From positions 2,356,001-2,420,000 of the forward strand of contig NZ_CP108414.1 of NCBI RefSeq assembly GCF_035978755.1: a stretch of 64,000 bases of DNA. Direction: 5' to 3'. Both the position numbers and the translations under genes were made by a program. Positions within the stretch are counted from its first letter, which is position 1, and the number at the start of each line of letters is the position of its first letter. Below the pieces are notes generated by a model. The model worked only from the letters and a program-made list of their open reading frames with translations. It was not told where the DNA came from and did not search any database. Positions 1 through 7,668 of this stretch are shown piece by piece. The stretch comes from Streptomyces sp. NBC_01298 (GTDB lineage Bacteria; Actinomycetota; Actinomycetes; Streptomycetales; Streptomycetaceae).

Positions 1-153
1 CTCCATCCCCATGTGACGGGCCTGCCCGACCGTGAGCACCCACGCGAGTACGGCGATCAGCACCATCAGCGTCCAGCCGACCGCCAGATCGCGCCGCGGA
101 AGAAGGACTCCCGGCCGGGTCGGCGCGGGCGCTTCGAGGTGGACGTGCGGCAT
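1..153 (-). CDS. DUF2182 membrane protein, N-terminal part
   Basis: Only the first 51 codons are inside the window; the gene continues past base 1. The visible part starts with an ATG preceded by GGGAGG and reads into a first membrane segment (residues about 20-40, ALAWTLMV-like hydrophobic run followed by GQARHMGM). That opening with a Met/His-rich loop after the first helix is typical of the DUF2182 family of predicted metal-associated integral membrane proteins. It lies 62 bp downstream of the end of a copper P-type ATPase gene on the same strand, which suggests a role linked to copper handling, though the family has no proven function. Family call by recognition of the start only. Confidence 0.6.
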   Translation of the reverse strand, partial: MPHVHLEAPAPTRPGVLLPRRDLAVGWTLMVLIAVLAWVLTVGQARHMGME

Positions 154-215
154 GGCAGGCCTCCCAGCGGCGCCGTTGCCCGAGGACAACTCCAGCTCAG
201 CACAGAACCCGCGGG

Positions 216-446
216 TCAGCGATGCAGCGGCTGGAAGCGACGCAGCCGCAGGCTGTTGGTGACGACGTATACGGACAAGGAGGCCATGGCTGCGCCGGCG
301 ATCATCGGGTTGAGCATGCCCAGGGCGGCCAGCGGCAGTGCCGCCACGTTGTAGGCGAACGCCCAGAACAGGTTTGCCTTGATCGTACGGAGCGTGCCGC
401 GCGCGAGCCTGATGGCGTCACCGGCGGCCCGCAGGTCGCCCCGTAC
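216..446 (-). pseudogene. Copper-translocating P-type ATPase, C-terminal remnant
   Basis: The last ~76 codons match the end of CopA/CtpV-type heavy-metal P1B ATPases: the post-P-domain helix ([20 protein letters not shown]) followed by the conserved YN, the final two membrane helices with [11 protein letters not shown], and SLRLRRF. All catalytic parts (A domain, DKTG phosphorylation site, N domain) are missing. The reading frame runs unbroken upstream into a transposase fragment, so the gene was cut at about position 446 by an IS982 element or by a deletion ending in one. The remnant cannot pump metal. Its old promoter is gone, so DUF2182 downstream has probably lost its native transcription. 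Confidence 0.85.
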
Positions 447-885
447 GGCCCATCCGGCCAGGTCGGAGCGTTTGACGGTCTCGCGTGAACGGCCACACTC
501 CACCGGCGTGGAGTCCACGATCCACACGTCGCCGCTCCACACGGTGGTCTCGGTGGCCAGGAGCCGGTGACCCGGCGGAGCAGCTCGGCCGCCTGCGCAG
601 ACGCTTGTTGTAGCCGGCCTGCTTCGGCAGGTACGGGAAGAGATGCCGCAGGTGGGAGCGGGCATGGCGGAGCCACCGGGCCTCGGGGGTGAAGCAGAGC
701 ATGGCCTGCATCATCGCGAGCGTGACCGGCTCGGCGTCGGTGAGCTTCGGGGCGATACCCACCGCCGGCCGCCACGGAGCAAGCTGCGGCGAACCCTTCA
801 GCAGGTCGTCGGTCTCCGCATAGAGTGCGGTCGCAAGGGAGTCCAAGTCTGGTGTCACAACCCGACTTTGGGTTCCCTTGGCATA
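447..885 (-). mobile_element. IS982-family transposase 5' fragment
   Basis: A GTG start at 858 opens a frame with LDSLATALYAETDDLL, then [16 protein letters not shown] and [20 protein letters not shown], the standard N-terminus of actinobacterial IS982 transposases. After [14 protein letters not shown] the frame is lost near 560-600 and resumes as [20 protein letters not shown] and SDLAGWA in another frame, so it carries at least one frameshift. It stops abruptly where the copper ATPase remnant begins. The bases 859-885 contain a TGGGTT-rich stretch that may be the left inverted repeat. Dead element; its insertion appears to have replaced the 5' end of the ATPase gene. Confidence 0.8.
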
Positions 886-1440
886 TCAGCTGTGGGTTCC
901 CGTTTCTCGTGGCTGGCGCCGGGTGGACCTCGCCCGGTTGCCGCAGCCGAGGGAACACCATGCCTGGTCACGGCGCCTGGCCAGGAAGAACATGCCGCAA
1001 CTGGGGGCGTGGCAGCGCCGCACCCGCTGACGGTCTGGACCCGCGGCCAGGACGAGCGTCTCGCGGGCGACGACGGCATCGGCGCCGCCACCCTGTTCCT
1101 GCTGTGCGAGCAGGCCGTCGCCGGTCATCCGGAAGACAACGGGGGCGGACAAGGCGAGTTCGTTCAGGCGGGTCCGCAGGCTGTCGGTGAGCGGCCGCTG
1201 TCCGGCCGTCGCGTCCAGCGCGTCGCGGACCAGCCCACGCAGCCGCTCCAGCTCATCCAAGGAAAGGGCGGCCAATCTGCGGTCCGCGGCGCGGGCGCGC
1301 CATCGCCTGGTGAGTTCCCGATCCGCGAGGAAGTCGACATCACCGCGCCCCGGGCCTGCGCCGACGACGACGGTGTTGGCCAGGTCGAGGACCGGGTCCT
1401 CGCCGATCCACGGCATTTCCTGCAGGTCCCGGATGGTCAT
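886..1440 (-). CDS. CGNR zinc-finger protein (ABATE domain)
   Basis: A 184-residue protein with an N-terminal ABATE-type domain (LDLANTVV near residue 20, LDELERLRGLVRDAL around 61-75) and a C-terminal CGNR zinc finger: C143, C148, C162 and C166 within CHAPSCGMFF and WCSLGCGNRAR. Proteins of this build are presumed stress-linked transcription regulators; the metal ligands are all present. The last residues (ETGTHS) run into the edge of the adjacent IS982 fragment, so the native C-terminus may have been altered slightly. Start ATG at 1440 is the first in frame. It is transcribed toward the IS remnant; no operon partner remains. Confidence 0.88.
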   Translation of the reverse strand: MTIRDLQEMPWIGEDPVLDLANTVVVGAGPGRGDVDFLADRELTRRWRARAADRRLAALSLDELERLRGLVRDALDATAGQRPLTDSLRTRLNELALSAPVVFRMTGDGLLAQQEQGGGADAVVARETLVLAAGPDRQRVRRCHAPSCGMFFLARRRDQAWCSLGCGNRARSTRRQPRETGTHS

Positions 1441-1543
1441 GCTCTCAATCTACTGGATTCAGGTCAGCGAACCCGTGATAACTTCAGCTCATGGCTTTGA
1501 TCAACCAAATCCGTGAGTCATGTGGTCGACGAAGGGTGATGCC

Positions 1544-1837
1544 ATGAGTGCAACCATCGAGTACGTCAGGTTCGACACCGACGACCCCGCCGCCCTCACC
1601 GCCCACCGAGAGCAGCTCGTCGAACTGCTCAAGGAGCAGTACGGCGACGGCTTTCAAGGCGCCCACCTCGCCCAGTTCGACGACGGCACCGTCCTGGACT
1701 TCATCATCTGGTCGTCCGCCGCCGTCGCCGAGCGCGCGGCCAAGGAGATGCCGAGCGACCCCCGGGCACAGGGCTTCTTCAGCCGGATCGGCACAGTGCA
1801 CGAGATGCGGCACGCTCAGGTACTGCACACCGCGTAG
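1544..1837 (+). CDS. Antibiotic-biosynthesis-monooxygenase-like small protein
   Basis: About 97 residues beginning MSATIEYVRF. The hydrophobic core pattern (TIEYVRF, QLVELLKEQYG, GTVLDFIIWSS, AERAAKEMPSDP) fits the ferredoxin-like alpha+beta barrel of ABM/dimeric alpha-beta barrel proteins; no catalytic residue can be assigned. The ATG at 1544 is preferred to one 24 bases earlier because GAAGGGTG sits just upstream. It is followed 26 bp later by the HEAT-repeat gene on the same strand, so the two are likely co-transcribed. Function unknown. Confidence 0.65.
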   Translation: MSATIEYVRFDTDDPAALTAHREQLVELLKEQYGDGFQGAHLAQFDDGTVLDFIIWSSAAVAERAAKEMPSDPRAQGFFSRIGTVHEMRHAQVLHTA

Positions 1838-1863
1838 CCCCCGACATCAAGGAGAGTGACGCT

Positions 1864-2949
1864 GTGCCCTCGGCAGACGAACTACTCAGCGCGGACACCG
1901 CCGCCGACCTCGCCCGATGCCTCACGCGAGCCGGTGACGGGATCACGGCGCAGGAGACCCGGGGGTGCGGCGCCGCCCTGGACGGGCTGAGCTTCACCGA
2001 GCGTGTCGCCCTGATCAGAAATGCCGTCCTGGCTGATCTTCCGGCGGACTACCCGGCCTTCGCGAACGTGTTGCGCGCCGCACTGAGGGACAGCGATTTC
2101 ACCGGATGGATGATCTTCCCCGTCACCGAGGCCGTCGCCGTACGGGGCCGGGACGCCTTCGAACCGGCGCTCGCCCTGCTTGCCGAACTCACCCCGCGCC
2201 TGACCGCGGAGATCGCCGTCCGACCCTTCCTCCGTGCCGACCTGGAACGCGCGCTCCGGGTCATGACGCCGTGGACCGCGCATCCCGACCTCCACGTCCG
2301 CCGACTGGCCAGTGAGGGCACGCGGCCAAGACTGCCCTGGGCGCCCCAGCTTCCGGAGCTGATCGCGGATCCGACACCCGCACTGCCCCTGCTCGACGCG
2401 CTGTACCGGGATGACTCCGAGTACGTCCGCAGATCAGTGGCCAACCACCTCAACGACATCAGCCGTGACCACCCCGACATCGCCGCCGGTGTCGCGGCGC
2501 GCTGGCTGAGCGACCCGGCACCGACGACGACCCGGTTGGTACGGCACGGCCTGCGCACCCTGATCAAGTCCGGCCACGCCGGCGCCCTTACGCTGCTCGG
2601 CCACTCCCCGGACAGCCCTGTCGCCGTCGAGGGCCCGCACCTCCACGCCTCAGAGATTCAGGTCGGCGACTACCTGCTGTTCGACTACTCGGTGACCAAC
2701 ACGCACGATCAGACCGCTCACCTCGTCGTCGACTACGTCATCCACCACATGAAGGCCAACGGGACCCGCACCCCCAAGGTCTTCAAACTCACCACGCGGA
2801 CCCTGGCTCCCGGCCAGACGTGGCGCGCGACGCGCAGACATTCCTTCAAGCCGATCAGCACGCGGCGCTACCACCCGGGTGTCCATCTGGTGCAGCTCCA
2901 GGTCAACGGCCGATCCCCCGGGGTAGCCTCGTTCACGCTGCACTGCTGA
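1864..2949 (+). CDS. DNA-alkylation-repair (AlkD-like) HEAT-repeat protein
   Basis: 361 residues. The N-terminal two thirds are helical repeats resembling the AlkD/AlkC class of HEAT-like DNA glycosylase folds: FTGWMIFPVTEAVAVRG, HPDLHVRRLASEGTRPRLPW, LDALYRDDSEYVRRSVANHL, ISRDHPD. The pattern VRRLASEGTRPRLPW and YVRRSVANHLND is a recognisable signature of this family. The last ~100 residues form an Ig-like beta domain (DYLLFDYSVTN, RRHSFKPISTRRYHPG) as in AlkC-type proteins. GTG start at 1864 is preceded by AAGGAGAG. It likely recognises alkylated bases, but activity is inferred from family only. Confidence 0.78.
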   Translation: MPSADELLSADTAADLARCLTRAGDGITAQETRGCGAALDGLSFTERVALIRNAVLADLPADYPAFANVLRAALRDSDFTGWMIFPVTEAVAVRGRDAFEPALALLAELTPRLTAEIAVRPFLRADLERALRVMTPWTAHPDLHVRRLASEGTRPRLPWAPQLPELIADPTPALPLLDALYRDDSEYVRRSVANHLNDISRDHPDIAAGVAARWLSDPAPTTTRLVRHGLRTLIKSGHAGALTLLGHSPDSPVAVEGPHLHASEIQVGDYLLFDYSVTNTHDQTAHLVVDYVIHHMKANGTRTPKVFKLTTRTLAPGQTWRATRRHSFKPISTRRYHPGVHLVQLQVNGRSPGVASFTLHC

Positions 2950-3094
2950 GGGCAACCGCCTCGCATCCCGCTTCGGTGGCGTGAGAGCGGACAGCGCAGG
3001 ATCCAGGTAGACGGACAAACTGGGTCTTGCTCCGTGGACTGCGGCACTGCCAGGCAACGGAGCCGCAGCCACCCCATGGCCCGGCGCCAGGGTG

Positions 3095-3118
3095 CTATTT
3101 GATCACCTGCGCCAGGAG
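3095..3118. repeat. 24-bp gene-tail repeat, copy 1
   Basis: A stretch beginning CTATTTGATCAC and ending GCCAGGAG that overlaps the stop codon of the truncated hypothetical gene. It recurs at 31845-31868 with two mismatches. In both copies it reads, on the minus strand, as the final residues SWR(R/K) plus stop. Confidence 0.7.
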
Positions 3119-3903
3119 TAGCCATGCTCTTCCGAGCCACGCGGACTCCAGCCGCTGAGATATGGCTTCAGTTCCTCAGGCTCGGGAGCACGCGTCACCG
3201 GCATCCCGGGCAGCTCCCGCAGCGGGTCCAGGGATCCTACGTAGGCGCGGGCCCACTCCAACCACTGCCGGGTGGAGACCGCTTCCGGGGCTGCCGAATC
3301 GTCTGACGCGGCCAGCCGGCGCTCCATTGCATCGCAGTACTGGCTCAGCGTGCTCGCCTGGTGCCAGCCTTTCGCCTGCTCACGCAGGACAGTGACCAGC
3401 TGGGCCTGAATCGCCTGCTCCCGCGCCGAGTCCATCGCCGCCTGCCACCGGAGCTTCCGGTCCTCCTCGGCCCGCTCCTCGTCGATCCGGCGTTGAGCGT
3501 CTTCCCGCGAGCGGACTTCCACCTCGCGCAGGACCGCACCAAGGACGTCCTCCAGCCTCCACCGCTTCCGGTCGGCCCACTTTCCCTGACGGCCCGATCG
3601 ACTGTACGGAAGCTCGACCATCAAACTCTGCGCCCGGTCCGGATCCTCGGACAGCGGGAACTCCTGCTTGATGCTCACCGTGTACGTGAAGTCGCCGACG
3701 ACCAGGTCCAGCTCGCCCTCACGGCGGGAGGGACGAGAGGGGATGTACGTGCCGCCGTACCCGTAGGCCCGGCTGCGGTAGTTCTCGTCCATCGGGTGCC
3801 CGCGCACCGCGTAACCACGCTTCACCGCTTCCGCGCACAGGCCTTGGAGCAGGCGGAGAGCCCTGCTCCGAAGCGTCACAAGAAACAGATCTACATAAAA
3901 CAT
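3103..3903 (-). CDS. Hypothetical protein, C-terminal part of a larger gene
   Basis: 266 codons. From about residue 11 (RSRALRLLQGLCAEAVKRGY) it resembles the C-terminal half of a large Streptomyces protein of unknown function whose usual homologues are about twice as long. Central residues 110-170 are strongly charged and probably coiled coil (VREVEVRSREDAQRRIDEE). The first ten residues (MFYVDLFLVT) are encoded by the att-like repeat at 3887-4003, so the original 5' half was lost at that junction and the present start is accidental. Probably non-functional. The last codons are repeated at 31845-31868. Family recognised by general memory only; no function can be stated. Confidence 0.55.
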   Translation of the reverse strand: MFYVDLFLVTLRSRALRLLQGLCAEAVKRGYAVRGHPMDENYRSRAYGYGGTYIPSRPSRREGELDLVVGDFTYTVSIKQEFPLSEDPDRAQSLMVELPYSRSGRQGKWADRKRWRLEDVLGAVLREVEVRSREDAQRRIDEERAEEDRKLRWQAAMDSAREQAIQAQLVTVLREQAKGWHQASTLSQYCDAMERRLAASDDSAAPEAVSTRQWLEWARAYVGSLDPLRELPGMPVTRAPEPEELKPYLSGWSPRGSEEHGYSWRR

Positions 3904-4003
3904 GCCGAAGAAAACCGTAGGTCAGCGGCGCAAGGGTCGCGAAACGGACACAAGATCAATGTGCATTATGTGCATGACGGGCGCTACGTGCGACCTCTGA
4001 CGC
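3887..4003. repeat. Att-like half site (copy of 28602-28715)
   Basis: This ~117-bp stretch aligns in the same orientation with 28602-28715. Matching blocks are AGATCTA (3887-3893), AAGAAAACCG (3908-3917), AGGTCAGCGGC (3919-3929), then GTGCATTATGTGC and a GGGCGCTACGTGC block and CTGACGC near the right end. The left-hand arm and the TrmA-tail found at the 28.5 kb copy are absent here; instead the truncated hypothetical gene abuts it. This is what one half of a recombined attachment site would look like. Confidence 0.6.
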
Positions 4004-4078
4004 ACGTCCGAAGGGCAGCTGGGGCATCGCGCAGCCGAGAATCGCGCAGTTTGGCATTCCAAATGCCCTTCCTGCGTC

Positions 4079-4343
4079 ATGGTTGGCAACGACACCGACT
4101 ACCCGCCCGGTGACGGCTCCAGTAGTGGTGGCTCCGTCCTTCTGACCGCTGGCATCCTGCGAGCGATCCGTGAGTGGGTCGGCAAGCGTGGCGTTTCCGC
4201 GCAGCGGCAGATCGAGCGCTACAACCTGGACGCGCTGACCGCCGGCTTCGACAAGACACGGCCCCACCGATCCCGAGGCGGCGGCCGCCAAGCGGGCCAA
4301 GCTCCCCGGCGGTACCCCCTTCGATGCCGGGTGGCTCGGATGG
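4079..4343 (+). other. Possible coding remnant, unidentified
   Basis: A plus-strand frame reads SGGSVLLTAGILRAIREWVG and QRQIERYNLDALTAGFDKT and, after a one-base shift near 4261, TDPEAAAAKRAKLPGGTPFD. The composition looks like real protein in both parts, which suggests a frameshifted remnant, but I do not recognise the family. It ends at the 3' end of the aminotransferase gene. Nothing else is seen between 4004 and 4343. Confidence 0.25.
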
Positions 4344-5741
4344 TCAGCGGGCGTGGAGGAAATAGCGGTCCGCATCAGTGAGGGCCTGCCCGAGGAGATC
4401 GACGATGTGGTCGAGTTCTTCGCGGGTGGAGATCAGGGGTGGTGCGATCTGCACGACCGGGTCGCCGCGGTCGTCCGCGCGGGCCAGGAGTCCGAGGCCG
4501 CGCATGCGTGCGGGAAGGAACTGCTTGACGAGTTCGTTCTTGCGTTCAGTGGTGAAGCGTCGGCCGTCTGCTCCGGCGACGAGTTCGATGGCCCAGAAGA
4601 AGCCGTCGCCGCGTACGTCGCCCACGATGCTCAGTTCGGTCAGTTCGGCGAGCCGCTTGTGGAGGTGGCCGGTCAGTCCTCGGACGTTGTCCAGGACGCC
4701 GTCTCGTTCGAAGATGTCGAGGTTGGTCAGGGCGGTGGCGGCGGCGACCGGATGCCCGGCGAAGGTCAGCCCGTGCAGGAGGGTCACGCCGTCGTTGAAG
4801 AAGGGCGCGGAGACCTTGTCGGATACCAGGACGGCGCCGAGCGTGGCGTAGGACGAGGCGATGCCCTTGGCTGTGGTGATCATGTCGGGGATCGCACCGT
4901 ACTTGCTCACGGCGAAGTATTCGCCGATGCGGCCGAAACCGGTGATGACCTCGTCGGCGACCAGGAGGAAGCCGTACCGGTCCGCCATCGCCCGCAGCCC
5001 CGCCCAGTAGCCCGCCGGAGGCGTGAAGCAGCCTCCGGAGTTCTGTACGGGTTCGGCGATGAGCATGGCCACGTTCTCCGGGCCGGCCTCCAGTACGGCG
5101 GCTTCGGTCTCGGCCAGGATCCGCCGGGTGAAGGCGTTCTCGTCAGTGTCGGTGGTGCGGTAGCGGTTGGTGTTGGGTGCGTGGATGACCTCGAAGGCTG
5201 GCGCGCCGAACGGTACCTTGAGTGCCGGGATTCCCGTGAGTGCGAGGGCGCCCATGGTCACGCCGTGGTAGGCGGTGCGGCGGGCGATGGCTTTGGTGCG
5301 CTGGGGCTGGCCTTGGGCGACGTGGTACATGCGGGCGAGCTTCCACGCGGACTCCACCGACTCCGATCCGCCGGAGGTGAAGAACACGCGGTTGATGCCG
5401 TCGGGTGCCAAAGTGGCGAGTCGTTCGGCCAGCTCGATGGCGGGAGGGTGTGCGGTGTTCCACAGGGTGCTGAACGGCAGGCGGTTGAGTTGCTGTTCGG
5501 CCGTCTTGGCGAACTCGGGGCCGTAGGAGTAGCCGAGCTGTGCGCAGAACAGTGCGGACAGGCCGTCGATGTAGCGGCTTCCTGTCGTGTCGTAGACGTA
5601 GACGCCTTCGGCCCGGTCGGGCAGAAAAATTCCCTGGCCGCTGCGCAGGTTCGCGTGTTGGCCGAAGTGCAGGAGCAGGTGTTCGCCGGCTGCTGCCTGC
5701 AGCCGGTTGGCCCGGTGTGTGGTGGCGGGCTGGTCGGGCAT
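4344..5741 (-). CDS. Class III PLP-dependent aminotransferase
   Basis: 465 residues, full length for omega-amino-acid/pyruvate-type class III aminotransferases. Visible: LSALFCAQLGYSYGPE near 61-76, the cofactor phosphate loop FFTSGGSESVESAWKLAR (120-137), YHG at 158-160, D263 in VADEVITGFGR (binds the pyridine N), and the Schiff-base K292 in TTAKGIASSY. It would transfer an amino group from an omega-amino compound or amine to pyruvate or a 2-oxoacid in the cytoplasm. It is the last gene of the ABC-importer/nitrilase cluster, 230 bp after the nitrilase with a strong palindrome in between, so it may have partly separate expression. Substrate unknown. RBS GGAGAA precedes the ATG. Confidence 0.9.
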   Translation of the reverse strand: MPDQPATTHRANRLQAAAGEHLLLHFGQHANLRSGQGIFLPDRAEGVYVYDTTGSRYIDGLSALFCAQLGYSYGPEFAKTAEQQLNRLPFSTLWNTAHPPAIELAERLATLAPDGINRVFFTSGGSESVESAWKLARMYHVAQGQPQRTKAIARRTAYHGVTMGALALTGIPALKVPFGAPAFEVIHAPNTNRYRTTDTDENAFTRRILAETEAAVLEAGPENVAMLIAEPVQNSGGCFTPPAGYWAGLRAMADRYGFLLVADEVITGFGRIGEYFAVSKYGAIPDMITTAKGIASSYATLGAVLVSDKVSAPFFNDGVTLLHGLTFAGHPVAAATALTNLDIFERDGVLDNVRGLTGHLHKRLAELTELSIVGDVRGDGFFWAIELVAGADGRRFTTERKNELVKQFLPARMRGLGLLARADDRGDPVVQIAPPLISTREELDHIVDLLGQALTDADRYFLHAR

Positions 5742-5934
5742 GGGTGTTCTCCGGGGAAGGTCGGCGGGCGCGTGAGGGGGAGCCGGGAGGCCGCTTGGGG
5801 GCGAGTAGGTGTCAGGTGCAAAAGGGCTGCCGCACTGTGCTCAGATGCTGACCGCTGGAGCGGTATCTGAGCACGGCCCCGCGAGGAGGGGCGGCGCAAA
5901 CCCCGGCGCCGTTTGCGGAGCCGGGGCATCAGCA

Positions 5935-5962
5935 CCGGGCAGCGGTCGCGACCGCTGCCCGG
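5935..5962 (-). terminator. 28-bp perfect palindrome behind nitrilase gene
   Basis: Starts CCGGGCAGCGGTCG and is self-complementary over all 28 bases, only 9 bp downstream of the nitrilase stop. A second weaker GC hairpin (CCCCGGC/GCCGGGG) lies at about 5901-5927. Probably an intrinsic (U-less) terminator or transcript-stabilising stem at the end of the main operon. Confidence 0.65.
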
Positions 5963-5971
5963 CTGGGCGTC

Positions 5972-6877
5972 TTAAGCTCCCGGCGACCCGGCGCGGGCGG
6001 GATGCAGCGGGCCGAGGCCCGACATGACCTGGCCCTTGTCGTAGCCGTCGGTGGCGGGAGGGAAGGGGGGCGGGGCGTCACGCAGTTGCTTCCACAGGGG
6101 GTTCAGGCCGAGAGTGCCCTGTTCCCGAGTGGTGGCCACGAGGTCGAGGTCGAGATGGAGGGTGAGGAACTCCTCGCCAGCGCCGCCCTGGGCCAGAACC
6201 CGGCCTTCGGGGTCGGTGGCGATGCTGCGGCCCGTGCCGAAGAGGCCGCCGATGTTCGGGTTGAGGACGTACACCTGGTTCGTGATGGCGTTGGCGCGGG
6301 CGAGGACGAGTTCTTGCTCGCGGTCGGATGTGCGGGTGTAGGTGGGCTGGATGATGACCTCCGCGCCCATCCAGGCGAGGGTGCGGGGAATCTCCGGGAC
6401 CCAGCCGTCGTAGCAGATCGCCAGCCCGAAGCGGCCTACCTCGGGGATGTCGAAGGTGACGTAGGTGTCGCCGGGCACGGAGGTCTCGTACGGCATCCAG
6501 GGGAAGATCTTGCGGTACGAGGCCACCACTTCACCCTGCGGCGAGATGGCGAGGGCCGTGTTGTGGACGCCCTTGGACGACCGCTCCGGGATGCTGCCGG
6601 GGACGATCCACAGCCCGGTGTCGGCCGCGAGCTGGCACACCGCGTCGGTCGTGGGGCCCGGGATCGGTTCGGCGAGGCGTTCGAGGTAGCCGGCCGGGTG
6701 GTGGGCGTCGAAGCTGCCGAAGGCGCTCAGGTACAGCTCGGGGAAGACCACCAGGTCGATGGAAGGGGAGAGGGCTTTGAGGGAGCGCACCTCGCGGCTG
6801 AACTTCGCGAATGTGGCCTGGGGGTCGCCGGTCACGGGTGCGACCTGGGCGAGGGCGACGCCGAGGATTCGGCTCAC
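5972..6877 (-). CDS. Nitrilase-superfamily amidohydrolase (copy 1)
   Basis: 301 residues with the complete C-N hydrolase triad: E47 (VVFPELYLS), K123 (YRKIFPW) and C155 (LAICYDGWVPE). The E-K-C arrangement hydrolyses a carbon-nitrogen bond of an amide or nitrile via a thioester. Length and the WMPYE motif after the lysine point to the aliphatic amidase/N-carbamoylase side of the family; the substrate is not evident. The GTG start overlaps the stop of the ABC ATPase gene (GTGA), so translation is coupled to the importer, implying the imported compound is the substrate. It is closely similar to the second nitrilase at 25564-26442 (RTSDREQE/RTSTSDRAQE, ANAITNQV/ANAIANQV). Confidence 0.92.
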   Translation of the reverse strand: MSRILGVALAQVAPVTGDPQATFAKFSREVRSLKALSPSIDLVVFPELYLSAFGSFDAHHPAGYLERLAEPIPGPTTDAVCQLAADTGLWIVPGSIPERSSKGVHNTALAISPQGEVVASYRKIFPWMPYETSVPGDTYVTFDIPEVGRFGLAICYDGWVPEIPRTLAWMGAEVIIQPTYTRTSDREQELVLARANAITNQVYVLNPNIGGLFGTGRSIATDPEGRVLAQGGAGEEFLTLHLDLDLVATTREQGTLGLNPLWKQLRDAPPPFPPATDGYDKGQVMSGLGPLHPARAGSPGA

Positions 6878-7668
6878 TGGGCGGCTCCTTGTGCGGTGGC
6901 GGCGGCGGGTGTGCGCGGCGGGGTGACGTCCGGCGGGTGGAGGCCGGGGACGGCGTCGAGCAGCCGGCGGGTGTAGGTGTGCTGGGGGGAGTCCAGGACC
7001 TGGGCGGTGGGCCCGGTCTCGACGAGTTTGCCGTGCAGCATGACGCTGACCCGGTCGGCGATGTGCCGGACCACGCCCAGGTCGTGGGTGATGAGGAGGA
7101 ATGCGAGGTCGCTGTGCTCGCGCAGGTCGAGCAGCAGGTTGAGGATCTGGGCCTGGACGGACACGTCGAGGGCCGAGGTGGGTTCGTCAAGGACCAGCAG
7201 TGAGGGCCCGACGGCGAGGGCGCGGGCGATGGCGACGCGCTGGCACTGGCCGCCGGAGAGCTGGTGCGGGTAGCGGGGCAGGACGGTCGCGGGCAGGCCC
7301 ACGCGGGCGAGTTCCGCGGTGGCGTCGGTGACGGGGCGGCCGGCTTCGCGCAGTGGTTCGGCGATGAGCTGTCGTACGGTCATCCGGGGGTTGAGGGCCG
7401 CGTAGGGGTTCTGGAAGACGATCTGTACCTGGTGGCGCAGCCGGCGCAGCTCCTTGCGGCGCAGCCCGGTGAGCGGGCGGCCCGCGATGTGGACGGTGCC
7501 GGAGGTGGGCTGGATCAGGCCGAGCACGCAGCGCGCGAGGGTGGTCTTTCCCGACCCCGACTCGCCCACCAGTGCGTGTACTTCGCCTGCGGCGATGGTG
7601 AGGTCGACGCCGGCGACGGCGGTGTGCGAGCCGAAGGTCTTGACGAGCTGCTGTACGTCGAGGATCAC
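6874..7668 (-). CDS. Peptide/nickel-type ABC transporter ATPase (DppF-like)
   Basis: 264 residues with Walker [10 protein letters not shown], signature LSGGQCQR, Walker [13 protein letters not shown] and switch histidine [17 protein letters not shown] and the C-terminal [13 protein letters not shown] are typical of OppF/DppF subunits. The GTG at 7668 overlaps the stop of the fused permease-ATPase gene; the frame is open far upstream but that part is only a shadow of the neighbour. It forms the second nucleotide-binding half of the importer encoded here, powering uptake with the ATPase half of the fusion protein. Cytoplasmic face of the membrane. Confidence 0.92.
   Translation of the reverse strand: MILDVQQLVKTFGSHTAVAGVDLTIAAGEVHALVGESGSGKTTLARCVLGLIQPTSGTVHIAGRPLTGLRRKELRRLRHQVQIVFQNPYAALNPRMTVRQLIAEPLREAGRPVTDATAELARVGLPATVLPRYPHQLSGGQCQRVAIARALAVGPSLLVLDEPTSALDVSVQAQILNLLLDLREHSDLAFLLITHDLGVVRHIADRVSVMLHGKLVETGPTAQVLDSPQHTYTRRLLDAVPGLHPPDVTPPRTPAAATAQGAAQ

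Noticed and set aside
4353..5870. Long plus-strand open frame opposite the aminotransferase
   Set aside because: It mirrors the aminotransferase codons; its translation is low-complexity Gly/Val/Asp-rich and has no domain.
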